A stretch of DNA of 34,861 nt. Origin: Candidatus Heimdallarchaeota archaeon (GTDB lineage Archaea > Asgardarchaeota > Heimdallarchaeia > Heimdallarchaeales > Heimdallarchaeaceae). The first letter of the stretch is position 1. Every line of letters begins with the position of its first letter. The notes under the pieces were generated by a model that saw only the letters and a program-made list of their open reading frames with translations, made no database searches and was not told the DNA's origin. Positions 7,983-16,017 of this stretch are shown here, piece by piece. The translations under genes were made by a program, and so were the position numbers. Location: assembly GCA_021399345.1 (NCBI GenBank), contig JAAFKI010000040.1, forward strand, positions 1 to 34,861. The letters run 5' to 3'.

Positions 7983-9491
7983 CTAAAAACCATATAAGTA
8001 TGAATATTTGTCTTTAAGATGCTTTATTAGATACTTGGTATCTGGTAATTCTCCTGTTACTTCTTTAACAAGTTCTGGTGGATCGTAAAGATTCCCTTTG
8101 TGATGAACATTCTTTGTTAACCAATCAGTTAGGGATTTAATATCACCTTTTTCCAATCCTACATTCCAATCGGGGATTTCTTGCACTAATTTAGCAAAGA
8201 ATTGGGCTCCATAGACGTTTCCAAGAGTATAAGTTGGGAAATATCCAAAGGATCCCCCACTCCAGTGAATATCTTGAATTACTCCATTACTGATCTTATC
8301 AACATCTATACCTATCGTCTCTTTCATTTTCTTATTCCATACTTCAGGAAGTTCATCAATACTGATTTTTCCTTCAAAGAGATCTCGTTCTATTTCAAAA
8401 CGAAGAATGATATGTAAATTATATGTAACTTCATCAGCTTCAACTCTAATAAGTGATGGCTGCACAGCATTAACAGCTAGAATAAAATCATCATATTTTA
8501 CATCACTAAAAATATCTCCCATGAGTTTCTTGAATTTCTCAAGATAAAACCACCAAAATGATTTACTTCTACCAATTATGTTTTCGTATAATCTGGATTG
8601 TGATTCATGAATTCCCATTGAGCAGTAATTCCCAATAGGTTGGTATCTAAGTTCATTAGGTAGATTCTGTTCATAACACCCATGTCCAGTTTCATGCATT
8701 ACTGCAAATAATGATCTAGTAAAATCATCCAATGCATATCTAGTTGTAATTCGAATGTCATCATATTCTCCTCCAGTAAAGGGATGTGCAGATGCATCAA
8801 TTCTACCTTTATCCATGTCAAAATTAAATAATTTCATAAGTTCTAAAGAAAGTTTTTCCTGTAGTTCTATTGGAACTTTTCTTCTAATTAGAGAAAAATC
8901 AGGCTTTCTCTTAGACTGTTTAATCTTTTCTAGTAATTCTACAGTTGCTTCTTTCAAAGGATCAAAAATCTTGTTATATTTCTCAATCGTCATTCCAGGT
9001 TCATAGAGATCTAGTAAGACTTCATAGGCAGGTAAATCTGGATTTAAGTAATTTGCATATTTCTTTGTAAGTTCGAACAACTTTTCCAAATGGGGTTTAA
9101 AGAGATTATAATCATTATTAGTTCTAGCTTCTTTCCATTTTTCAATGGAAATAACTGATTCTTTTGTATATTCCTCTACAAATTCTGGAGGAATTTTAGT
9201 CGCTCTATCATAATCTCTTTGCATCAGATATATGTTTCTTTTTTCTTGATAGCTTAAGGTTTCATAATCTGTGTGTTCTTTGATTTCCTTTAGCAATTTT
9301 CCAATCACAGGATCTGTTTGTTTTTTATGAGCTAATGTAGCTACATATGCTTGTTGTTCACTTCTTTGCATAACTGAACCCTTAGGCATCATTACTTCTT
9401 GATCCCAGCTAAGTATCTGAGCTATCTGTTCAATTACTCTTAACTCCTTCATTTTTTTGAGAAGTGTATCATATTGTTTTTTCATATACAT
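7983..9491 (-). CDS. M32 family metallocarboxypeptidase (Taq-type)
   Basis: About 502 residues from the ATG at 9491; an in-frame TTG precedes it and a further ATG follows at 9485. All family M32 landmarks are present: SWDQEVMMP near the N-terminus, HPFTGG, DIRITTRY, the zinc-binding HETGH (about 267-271), HESQSRLYEN with the third zinc-ligand Glu (about 296-305), and GSFGYFPTYTLG near the C-terminus. M32 enzymes remove C-terminal residues from peptides in the cytosol. Full family length (about 500) and no signal peptide. It is divergent from the clostripain-like gene, and both are peptide-degrading. Confidence 0.93.
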   Translation of the reverse strand: MYMKKQYDTLLKKMKELRVIEQIAQILSWDQEVMMPKGSVMQRSEQQAYVATLAHKKQTDPVIGKLLKEIKEHTDYETLSYQEKRNIYLMQRDYDRATKIPPEFVEEYTKESVISIEKWKEARTNNDYNLFKPHLEKLFELTKKYANYLNPDLPAYEVLLDLYEPGMTIEKYNKIFDPLKEATVELLEKIKQSKRKPDFSLIRRKVPIELQEKLSLELMKLFNFDMDKGRIDASAHPFTGGEYDDIRITTRYALDDFTRSLFAVMHETGHGCYEQNLPNELRYQPIGNYCSMGIHESQSRLYENIIGRSKSFWWFYLEKFKKLMGDIFSDVKYDDFILAVNAVQPSLIRVEADEVTYNLHIILRFEIERDLFEGKISIDELPEVWNKKMKETIGIDVDKISNGVIQDIHWSGGSFGYFPTYTLGNVYGAQFFAKLVQEIPDWNVGLEKGDIKSLTDWLTKNVHHKGNLYDPPELVKEVTGELPDTKYLIKHLKDKYSYLYGF

Positions 9492-9575
9492 CAACTGATT
9501 ATTGAGAATTTTTTCCTAAGTATACTGATAAATGTTTTTACTAATGTAACAAAATGGTTAGCAGAATATTTCATA

Positions 9576-9588
9576 AAAGTATAAAAGG
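9576..9588 (+). promoter_or_regulatory. TATA box of the clostripain-like gene
   Basis: AAAGTATAAAAGG is a near-ideal archaeal TATA element centred about 27 bases before the ATG at 9610, predicting a leaderless transcript. It lies in the 118-base divergent spacer shared with the M32 gene. Confidence 0.6.
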
Positions 9589-9609
9589 GATTGTCGACTA
9601 AAAGAGTAT

Positions 9610-11931
9610 ATGAACCACCTAAAAAGGAAATATGGTTTTCTTTTTCTTTGTTTAATCTTAGTATCTTCTTCTTTATTCTTGATTGTAGGTCAGAATGAAG
9701 AATTAACTGAAAGTCCAACTCTTGAAGCAGGAGCAAAAGATTGGACCGTTATGATCTATGTTTGTGCAGATAATAACCTAGAATATTTTGGATTAGAAGA
9801 CTTGAATGAAATGGAACAAGCTGGGGGAACTACAGCTGATGTCAATATTATAGCCATGGTTGACAGATGTGAATATGAATATGAAACTCCAGATTATTCA
9901 AACGACTGGTCAGAAACTAGATATTATACCATAGTCGGAGATAGTGATACTACAACCTTCTCATCTCCTATGAATCAATCACTAGGTGAAGTGAATATGG
10001 GCGATCCCCAAAGTTTGAGGAACTTCATAAACTGGGGGTTGGCAAATTATCCAGCAGATAAAACAGCTCTGATTCTTTGGGATCATGGTGGAGGTCTAAG
10101 TGGAGTATGTTGGGATGAAGATAATGGAGATGATCATCTTACAATAAATGAATTGGAAACAGCCCTTACTGGATATTATTTTGATTTCCTTGGCTTTGAT
10201 GCATGTTTAATGGGTCAAATTGAAGTTCTTTATGAATTGAAAGATTATTGTGAGATTTACACAGCAAGTATGCTAAATGAACCAGGAGACGGATGGGATT
10301 ATTATGAATCATTATCAGCACTAATTACTAGTCCATCTATGTCAGCTAGTGATTTTGCTCAAAATGTTTGTGAAGATTATGTTGATTATTATTCCTTGTA
10401 TGGCATAGATGTGACATTAAGTGCTTATAATACATCTGAACTCATAGGCATTGAAACTTTAATCGATAGTGTATCTTCAGAATTAATCAGCCATTTACCC
10501 ACATATGGAAGTGAAATTTATGCTGCTAGGTCTAATTCTATGAGTCAACTCCCTGACCTCGAATGTGATTTCTATGAATTTTTAGCTAATCTGCAATCAA
10601 TTTCAGCTCCTTCTCTAAATACAGCTGTTGGTAATTTGATTAATACGCTAGATAATGCTCTCGTAATATCAAGTTCTACATTCATCATCGACCCTTATGG
10701 ATTATGGATATTCCTTCCAGCTTTACCATATCAATACTACAATGATTTCTATATTTACTCCAATCAAAGTGTAGTGGATTCTTACGATAATTTCTATTAT
10801 GATTTAGAATTTGTTTTGAATACCAACTGGGAGGATTTCTTGTATCAATGGAAATTAGGTCTAGGGAGCTTAATACCTTCAATCACAACAAGTACTCCGC
10901 ATTCAAATTCTCTAACAGATGGAGGATTTATGTATGTACAAGCTGATTTGCCAGCTCCAACTCCAGGCTATACATATCAAGCTACTTTATCCATGGATTT
11001 TGATGTGGATTTTGATATTGAAATCTGGAATGAAGCAGATTGGATTGGATTGCCTAACAGTTACTACGGCTACGGAGGAGAAGTAGGAGCAACAACAGAA
11101 ATTGTCTTAATCTCACCTTCAGCTGACTTTCCATTATTCTTCTACATTTACAGTTATACAGGAGCTGGTTCTTTTACTTTAAGCTTATCAGAAGTCGAAT
11201 ATATAGATGACATTTATGAAGAAAATGATGATTTTGATAATGCAGCTGAAATAGATACCGACATCACCTATAATCTAATTGCTAGTGATGATGACTATTT
11301 CTATGTAAATCTACCTTCAAGTGCATCAGTTACAATTCAGCTTAATTTCAATTATATTGATGTAGATCTTGATCTCTATCTTTGTGATGATGAAGGTTAT
11401 GTAGTAGATTACAGTGAGAACTACAATTCTGTAGAATCTATTTCAACTACTACTTCTTACTCTGGCTTATTTTATGTAGTTGTTAGTTATTTTGATGGTT
11501 TAGCTGGAGAATCATATTCATTATTAGTCTCTGTTGATAATGCTCCTCTAATATCGGACATTTATTCTTCTCCACCAGTTCTGAATCAAGGAGATACATT
11601 AACAATCTCATGTATTGTTACTGGTGTATATACAATAACTTCAGTGATTTTATCCTATAGTTATGATTCCCTTATATGGTACAACATCTCCATGATAAAT
11701 GGCTTAGGGGCATCTTACGAAATGTCCATTGCTTTACCAAATGATATAGACATAATTTATTTCAAGATAATTGCCTACGATAACGAAGGAAACTGGGATA
11801 TTTCTTCAGAACTTCACTTAGAGATTCAAGATGACAATACTTTTACATTTTCATCATTCCCATGGTATTTGATGCCATTAATTATCATTGGAACAGCTCT
11901 TATTTTCCGAAGAAGAATATTTCAAAAATAA
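9610..11931 (+). CDS. Secreted, membrane-anchored clostripain-like cysteine protease (family C11)
   Basis: A 773-residue surface protein. Order: signal peptide (1-28, basic start then hydrophobic core), C11 catalytic domain (about 45-420), linker, PPC-type beta-sandwich (about 530-640), Ig-like domain (about 645-745), then a C-terminal membrane segment (about 752-766) followed by RRR. Catalytic residues are His159 in DHGGG and Cys199 in DACLMG. C11 enzymes cleave after basic residues and often self-process. The C-terminal anchor places the protease on the outer face of the membrane. The mature protein is rich in Asp, Tyr and Ser, as archaeal surface proteins often are. Specificity and processing site are not visible. 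Confidence 0.9.
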   Translation: MNHLKRKYGFLFLCLILVSSSLFLIVGQNEELTESPTLEAGAKDWTVMIYVCADNNLEYFGLEDLNEMEQAGGTTADVNIIAMVDRCEYEYETPDYSNDWSETRYYTIVGDSDTTTFSSPMNQSLGEVNMGDPQSLRNFINWGLANYPADKTALILWDHGGGLSGVCWDEDNGDDHLTINELETALTGYYFDFLGFDACLMGQIEVLYELKDYCEIYTASMLNEPGDGWDYYESLSALITSPSMSASDFAQNVCEDYVDYYSLYGIDVTLSAYNTSELIGIETLIDSVSSELISHLPTYGSEIYAARSNSMSQLPDLECDFYEFLANLQSISAPSLNTAVGNLINTLDNALVISSSTFIIDPYGLWIFLPALPYQYYNDFYIYSNQSVVDSYDNFYYDLEFVLNTNWEDFLYQWKLGLGSLIPSITTSTPHSNSLTDGGFMYVQADLPAPTPGYTYQATLSMDFDVDFDIEIWNEADWIGLPNSYYGYGGEVGATTEIVLISPSADFPLFFYIYSYTGAGSFTLSLSEVEYIDDIYEENDDFDNAAEIDTDITYNLIASDDDYFYVNLPSSASVTIQLNFNYIDVDLDLYLCDDEGYVVDYSENYNSVESISTTTSYSGLFYVVVSYFDGLAGESYSLLVSVDNAPLISDIYSSPPVLNQGDTLTISCIVTGVYTITSVILSYSYDSLIWYNISMINGLGASYEMSIALPNDIDIIYFKIIAYDNEGNWDISSELHLEIQDDNTFTFSSFPWYLMPLIIIGTALIFRRRIFQK

Positions 11932-11939
11932 AGAATAGT

Positions 11940-11959
11940 TTTCCTTTTTTCTCTTTTTC
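11940..11959 (+). terminator. T-rich 3' end of the protease gene
   Basis: Two pyrimidine tracts, CCTTTTTT and CTTTTTCT, follow the stop within 30 bases with no hairpin, fitting archaeal oligo-T termination. The next promoter follows at once. Confidence 0.35.
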
Positions 11960-11960
11960 T

Positions 11961-11977
11961 GTTAAAATTATATACTA
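11961..11977 (+). promoter_or_regulatory. TATA box of the ferredoxin-nitroreductase gene
   Basis: GTTAAAATTATATACTA is centred about 33 bases before the ATG at 12004, leaving a leader of only a few bases. Confidence 0.5.
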
Positions 11978-12003
11978 GTAATTTTTCTTCTCTCTAGATA
12001 GCT

Positions 12004-12900
12004 ATGTTGAAGATTCTTGGAATAGACAAAGAAAAATGTATCAAATGCGAGAAATGTATAGCTTCTTGTACAGTCGAATTATTCTCAGTTGAAAGAAAAG
12101 ATAATATGGAAAAAGAGATACATTTTGAGGATCCGTTGAGATTTTGTTTCAGATGCGCTCATTGTATAGCAATTTGTCCAACTGAAGCAATACTCTATGA
12201 GGGAGCCGATGAAGTATATAATTTTAAAGAAGCCAAGAATCCTTCAAAGTTACTATCGTATGAAGATTTTATGAAATTCTCACGTAGTAGAAGATCAACT
12301 AGGATTTTCAAACAAAAACCTCTTTCAGAAGAAGAAATTACACAAATTCTTGAAGCTATGAGATTTTCCCCAAGTGCGAGTAATAGACAAAATCGTTACT
12401 ACATTGTCCTTTCTAAGAAAGAAGAGATTGATTTCTTATCTGATAAAGTTGCTACTTTAATGGTTAGGGCAAAGAAGTATCTTAAATTAAAATACCTTGT
12501 AATTCCATTCACTAGTGGATTATTACGAAAAAGATTACTTAGTCCAAAAACAAAAATAAGTTTGGATAGATTTTTTGATAGAAGAAGTAAAGGTGTTGAT
12601 CAAATCTTTTTCAACGCTCCGTGTGTCATCATATTACATGCACCACCATATTCAAAAATGACAGCTTCGGATGCGGGAATTGCGATAACTCATGGAATGC
12701 TAGCAGCTCATTCAATGGGTTTAGGAACATGTTGGATTGGTTTTGCTCAAGAATATCTTTGGAGGAGTAAAAAAACAAGAAAACAACTAGGGATACCAAA
12801 AAATCACAATGTTCATGGAGTTTTCATAATTGGACATCCTGAACAAGAGTTTCTAAGAGCTCCCCCTCGTCGTGAAATCAACTTGAATTGGAAAAAATAG
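12004..12900 (+). CDS. Ferredoxin-nitroreductase fusion protein
   Basis: A 298-residue fusion. Residues 1-70 form a two-cluster ferredoxin: Cys12, 15, 18 and 22, then Cys48, 51, 54 and 58, a standard 2[4Fe-4S] arrangement. Residues about 92-298 are a nitroreductase-type FMN domain with SRRSTRIF and SPSASNRQN at the flavin phosphate site and GLGTCWIGFA later. A bound ferredoxin module would feed electrons straight to the flavin rather than from NAD(P)H. Substrates in such fusions are mostly unknown and include nitro-compounds, quinones and other small oxidants. An insertion of about 40 basic residues (about 155-195) interrupts the FMN domain. No partner gene is adjacent. Confidence 0.88.
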   Translation: MLKILGIDKEKCIKCEKCIASCTVELFSVERKDNMEKEIHFEDPLRFCFRCAHCIAICPTEAILYEGADEVYNFKEAKNPSKLLSYEDFMKFSRSRRSTRIFKQKPLSEEEITQILEAMRFSPSASNRQNRYYIVLSKKEEIDFLSDKVATLMVRAKKYLKLKYLVIPFTSGLLRKRLLSPKTKISLDRFFDRRSKGVDQIFFNAPCVIILHAPPYSKMTASDAGIAITHGMLAAHSMGLGTCWIGFAQEYLWRSKKTRKQLGIPKNHNVHGVFIIGHPEQEFLRAPPRREINLNWKK

Positions 12901-12916
12901 ATTTAGTGAGAGTCTT

Positions 12917-13360
12917 TTATTCTGGTCTTACTTCTGTTTTTCCTGTTTTAATGTTGAATATATATATGTCTCTTTTTACAGGAATTTGGACGCTTACTTG
13001 TTCTAAATCAATTTTATATAGGAAAAATCTAGAGTCTTCTGATGATTCCCAATATCCATCAAACCAAGGAATAGCATTAGCTAAATCTTGTCTTATTTCT
13101 TGATCATCAATTAAAATTGCTCTTCCAGCACCTCTTATTGTACTCAAATCAGCCCTATCTTGTGGGTTGATAGCAAATTCAACGTTATCATTAGTTTCAA
13201 TTTCCTTAATCTTTTTTCTTCCAGCAATGCTAACAAACCAGCATGTATCATTATGATAGATTAAAGCCATTGGTCTTACTTTAGGTTGGTTTCCATCTAC
13301 AGTCGCTAGATACATAAGAGGTTGAGATTTGAAATAATCAATCACAGTTTCAATTTTCAT
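12917..13360 (-). CDS. Pyridoxamine 5'-phosphate oxidase-like flavin-binding protein
   Basis: A 147-residue split-barrel protein. The start, MYLATVDGNQPKVRPMAL (about residues 16-33), is the classic N-terminal pattern of the PNPOx-like family, which binds FMN or F420 across a dimer. WFVSIAGRKKIKEIETNDNVEFAI supplies the next strands and phosphate-contacting basic residues. True PNPOx activity cannot be assumed; many members are general flavin or F420 reductases. The gene converges with the ferredoxin-nitroreductase gene and diverges from the VOC gene. A TATA-like GCATATTAATG (13381-13391, minus strand) lies about 27 bases before its ATG. Confidence 0.8.
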   Translation of the reverse strand: MKIETVIDYFKSQPLMYLATVDGNQPKVRPMALIYHNDTCWFVSIAGRKKIKEIETNDNVEFAINPQDRADLSTIRGAGRAILIDDQEIRQDLANAIPWFDGYWESSEDSRFFLYKIDLEQVSVQIPVKRDIYIFNIKTGKTEVRPE

Positions 13361-13414
13361 GAATATAGGATTTATTGAACATTAATATGCATTTTTCTTT
13401 TGGTCGATGTTAAT

Positions 13415-13425
13415 CCTTTTTAAAC
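13415..13425 (+). promoter_or_regulatory. TATA box of the VOC gene
   Basis: CCTTTTTAAAC is centred 26 bases before the ATG at 13446, predicting a leaderless transcript. It lies in an 85-base divergent spacer whose other side holds the PNPOx-like promoter. Confidence 0.5.
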
Positions 13426-13445
13426 TGAAAACTTAGAATCCATTC

Positions 13446-13844
13446 ATGACTGACGAAAGAGAGTATCCTGTTCCTATTAAGGAAATTTATTTCCAAGTTA
13501 AAGTCACAGATATAGAGAGAGCTAAGAAATTCTATGAAGACATTTTCAATTTTGAGATATCTTGGTATATGGGTCCTGAAGCTGGTTGGTGTGAATTTTT
13601 CCTTCCTGGTAAAGTAGCAAAGCTAGGATTGAATCTTGTTGAAAAAGATCATGAATATCTCCCCAGCTCAGGAGTACTTACATTTAATGTCCCAGATCTA
13701 GAAGCTACTAAGAAATACTTCGAAGGTAAAAGCATAGAAACTACTGATATTGTTGACATACCTAAGATGGTATCGTATTTCAATATTAAAGACTCAGAAG
13801 GAAATTCTATACAGATTATTAGTGAACCCAAAATCAACGAATAA
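13446..13844 (+). CDS. VOC superfamily (glyoxalase/dioxygenase-like) protein
   Basis: A 132-residue protein with paired beta-alpha-beta-beta-beta modules of the vicinal oxygen chelate fold. The first module starts EIYFQVKVTDIERAKKFYED, the second carries GVLTFNVPDLEATKKYFEG and ends with the typical DSEGNSIQIISEP. Family members include glyoxalase I, dioxygenases and antibiotic-binding proteins. Metal ligands are not clear: the first module lacks the usual starting His (Gln instead) while the final Glu-type position (SIQIISEP) remains. The substrate is therefore open. Single gene with its own promoter. Confidence 0.8.
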   Translation: MTDEREYPVPIKEIYFQVKVTDIERAKKFYEDIFNFEISWYMGPEAGWCEFFLPGKVAKLGLNLVEKDHEYLPSSGVLTFNVPDLEATKKYFEGKSIETTDIVDIPKMVSYFNIKDSEGNSIQIISEPKINE

Positions 13845-13860
13845 AGCTATCTCTCTCTCA

Positions 13861-13868
13861 TTTTTTTT
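13861..13868 (+). terminator. Oligo-T after the VOC gene
   Basis: Eight T begin 17 bases after the stop, preceded by a TCTCTC tract, with no stem. This fits archaeal oligo-T termination. Confidence 0.4.
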
Positions 13869-13918
13869 GTAAAATATTAAATTTTCATCTAGATAACTAG
13901 GTCTTTTTATGTATATTT

Positions 13919-13930
13919 AGCTTTAAAGCT
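13919..13930. promoter_or_regulatory. 12-bp palindrome in the spacer before the DUF1028 gene
   Basis: AGCTTTAAAGCT is a perfect palindrome in the 223-base spacer between the VOC stop and the DUF1028 ATG. It sits about 110 bases before the likely TATA region (14028-14043), so it is far for a repressor site. The rest of this spacer shows no gene. Confidence 0.2.
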
Positions 13931-14067
13931 GTGAGAACAGTCTAGACGCCAACATAATTCCGACAAAAAGCGAATTACAATCGTATTATTTTCGTACAAT
14001 TTTCTTTAAAAAGATTTTTCTCTGGATAAAACTTAATATAATCAGATTCTATCTTTATTTGAGAAAG

Positions 14068-14931
14068 ATGACATTTTCAATAGTAGCTTATGATTCTGAA
14101 AAGAAAGAGTGGGGAGTAGCTGTGCAGTCAAAATTCATTGCAGTTGGAAGCATTGTTCCATTTGCTAAAGTGAATGTTGGAGCAGTTGCTACTCAAGCAT
14201 GGGCGAATACAAGTTATGGCCCAAAAAGCTTAGCATTATTGGAACAAGGTATGTCAGCAGAAGAGACAATCAAAATAATCACTCAGCATGATGAAAAAAG
14301 AGAACATAGACAAGTTGGTATAGTTGACTCTTTTGGAAACGCTGCTTCATTTACAGGCAAGAAATGTTTTGATTGGGCAGGACATGTGACTGGTGAAAAT
14401 TATGCATGTCAGGGGAATATACTTGTTTCTGAAGATACTGTTTTAGCAATGTCTCATGCCTATAGAGAAACATCTGGGGATCTTGTTGAAAAACTTCTAG
14501 CAGCTTTAGAAGAGGGACAAGAAGCTGGTGGGGATAGTAGAGGAAAACAGTCAGCTGCAATTCTAATTGTTAAAGAAGAAGGTGCATATGATGGAGGAAC
14601 AGACAGATACATCAATGTAAGAGTTGATGAACATGAGCATCCAATTAAAGAACTCCGAAGAGTGTTTGAACTTTATGATCTCTCCCTTTTAAAAAGAGAT
14701 GACCCAGATGATAAGGTGAAATTATCAGGAGATATCATGAAAACAATCAAGGAAGTTTTGAAGAAGGATGGCTTCTTTGATGGTGAAATTAACAACAAAT
14801 ATGACGATGTTACCAAGGAATCCTTACAGAAATGGATGCACACAAATAATTTTGAAGTTAAAGAAAGAGAAGACAACTATATGTGGGGAGCTGTTTATAG
14901 ATTTATAGAAAAGAGAAAAGAAGAAGGGTGA
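14068..14931 (+). CDS. DUF1028 Ntn-hydrolase-like protein with C-terminal peptidoglycan-binding-like domain
   Basis: About 287 residues from the ATG at 14068; an in-frame TTG at 14059 would add MRK. DUF1028 proteins typically begin MTFSIVA, exactly as seen here, so removing Met exposes Thr2 as the N-terminal residue. This agrees with the proposed N-terminal-nucleophile hydrolase fold. Family motifs WGVAVQSKF, VGAVATQAWAN, TGKKCFDWAGHVTG, CQGNILV and GGDSRGKQSAAILIV are present. Residues about 195-287 resemble the helical domain (PF08823 type) often found after DUF1028. The reaction is unknown. A TATA-like AAACTTAATATAATC (14028-14042) lies about 32 bases upstream of the ATG. No signal peptide. 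Confidence 0.85.
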   Translation: MTFSIVAYDSEKKEWGVAVQSKFIAVGSIVPFAKVNVGAVATQAWANTSYGPKSLALLEQGMSAEETIKIITQHDEKREHRQVGIVDSFGNAASFTGKKCFDWAGHVTGENYACQGNILVSEDTVLAMSHAYRETSGDLVEKLLAALEEGQEAGGDSRGKQSAAILIVKEEGAYDGGTDRYINVRVDEHEHPIKELRRVFELYDLSLLKRDDPDDKVKLSGDIMKTIKEVLKKDGFFDGEINNKYDDVTKESLQKWMHTNNFEVKEREDNYMWGAVYRFIEKRKEEG

Positions 14932-15030
14932 ACTTACTATCAGGTGCTGAATTAAATCCAGACAGATATAACAACATATTCAGCCGTAAAAAATCATACT
15001 TTAGTCTAATTTAGTAAATGTGCAAAATGA

Positions 15031-15045
15031 AACTTATTTTATAGG
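15031..15045 (+). promoter_or_regulatory. TATA box of the Nudix gene
   Basis: AACTTATTTTATAGG is centred 28 bases before the ATG at 15066, predicting a leaderless or nearly leaderless transcript. Confidence 0.5.
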
Positions 15046-15065
15046 TGAGGTAATTTTTCATATTA

Positions 15066-15512
15066 ATGAGAATTCCAAAACAAGTACTGGTCTATCCTGT
15101 AAAAGAAATAGATGATGGTTGGGAGTATCTTCTGCTTAAAAGAATTGAAAGCATTGGTGGCTTCTGGCAAGGAGTAACTGGAGCCCCCGAAAAAGGAGAG
15201 GATCTTTTAGATGCAGCTAAAAGAGAATTATTAGAAGAAACAAGTTATATCCCGAATTTTATTTTTCAGACAGATTTTTCCTATTTAATTGCAATAGAAG
15301 AAAAATACAATAAGGATTATCCTGAAGATGTTAAAGAAATTCCCGAATATGTTTTTGTTGCAAGAATCAACCAACCAGATTTACCTAGTATTGATCCAAA
15401 GGAACATGATGAATGGAAATGGTGTTCTTTTGAAGAAGCAATGGAACTGCTCAAGTGGGAAGATAACAAAAAAGCTCTAGAACATGTAAGAAACATTTTA
15501 GAAGAAAAATAA
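15066..15512 (+). CDS. Nudix hydrolase (NudB/dATP pyrophosphohydrolase-like)
   Basis: A 148-residue Nudix protein. The Nudix box runs from Gly39 through Glu45 to Arg53-Glu54 and Glu57-Glu58, so all metal-binding acids are present. The consensus Gly near its end is Ser60. The lead-in GGFWQGVTGAPEKGED resembles NudB-type enzymes, which cleave pyrophosphate from dihydroneopterin triphosphate or dATP. Family similarity alone does not settle the substrate; mRNA-cap-like or ADP-ribose-type dinucleotides are also possible. The gene converges with the membrane winged-helix gene. Confidence 0.85.
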   Translation: MRIPKQVLVYPVKEIDDGWEYLLLKRIESIGGFWQGVTGAPEKGEDLLDAAKRELLEETSYIPNFIFQTDFSYLIAIEEKYNKDYPEDVKEIPEYVFVARINQPDLPSIDPKEHDEWKWCSFEEAMELLKWEDNKKALEHVRNILEEK

Positions 15513-15527
15513 GCAGAAGTGAATTCT

Positions 15528-16001
15528 TCATTCTTCACTCTGTTTGAAAGTTTTTATTATTGAAATAGCTCTATATCCGGAGTAAATAGAACTCAAAAAT
15601 AGAGCAACAGAAGCGAATATTATAGCCGCTAGAGGAGTAAGTAGGCTGTAAAACAAAATAGTAATTATCAAACTGCTTACCAAAAATCCAGAAAAAAGTC
15701 CTAAAGAAGGTATCATCCAACCTTTGAATACATAGATTTCAGTAAGAATACCTATCTTTAGACTTCGTAAGTTTTCATACTCCTCTTTTAAGTTATATCT
15801 ATTATTCGTGTTTTTTTCAAGAAGTCCTAGTTGCTCTAATCTTTGAAGGTGATATTGAGAATGACTGGCTGATTTAAATCCTAAATCTCTTTGGGTTTCT
15901 CTAACTCCAACATCTTTAGCTTTCTTTAATGCATATACAAATACACGTAAAGCTGTTCCTGTCAAAGAAGAGATTATGTCTTCATCATTTTTTTCAGTCA
16001 T
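15528..16001 (-). CDS. Membrane-tethered winged-helix regulator
   Basis: A 157-residue protein. Residues about 8-72 form a winged helix: GTALRVFVYALKKAKDVGVRETQRDLGF, a recognition helix ASHSQYHLQRLEQLGLLEK, then a short wing. Two membrane segments follow (about 94-118 and 121-143). This puts the DNA-binding domain in the cytosol and anchors it in the membrane. It lies 16 bases after the single-pass protein gene and has an AGGTGA motif (16009-16014) 7 bases before its ATG, so the two are probably co-translated. A role as the DNA-binding half of a membrane sensing pair is inferred. Confidence 0.7.
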   Translation of the reverse strand: MTEKNDEDIISSLTGTALRVFVYALKKAKDVGVRETQRDLGFKSASHSQYHLQRLEQLGLLEKNTNNRYNLKEEYENLRSLKIGILTEIYVFKGWMIPSLGLFSGFLVSSLIITILFYSLLTPLAAIIFASVALFLSSIYSGYRAISIIKTFKQSEE

Positions 16002-16008
16002 TCAGATT

Positions 16009-16014
16009 TCACCT
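16009..16014 (-). promoter_or_regulatory. Shine-Dalgarno site of the winged-helix gene
   Basis: AGGTGA lies 7 bases before the ATG at 16001 and 3 bases after the stop of the preceding gene. It shows that this internal gene is translated from a leadered message, unlike the leaderless first genes nearby. Confidence 0.55.
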
Positions 16015-16017
16015 AAT

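Noticed and set aside
14059..14067. TTG start for the DUF1028 gene
   Set aside because: The ATG at 14068 gives the family's typical MTFSIVA N-terminus and has better spacing from the TATA-like element.
13845..14067. Possible small RNA or riboswitch in the spacer before the DUF1028 gene
   Set aside because: Apart from one 12-bp palindrome and T-tracts, no conserved aptamer pattern or extended pairing is visible.
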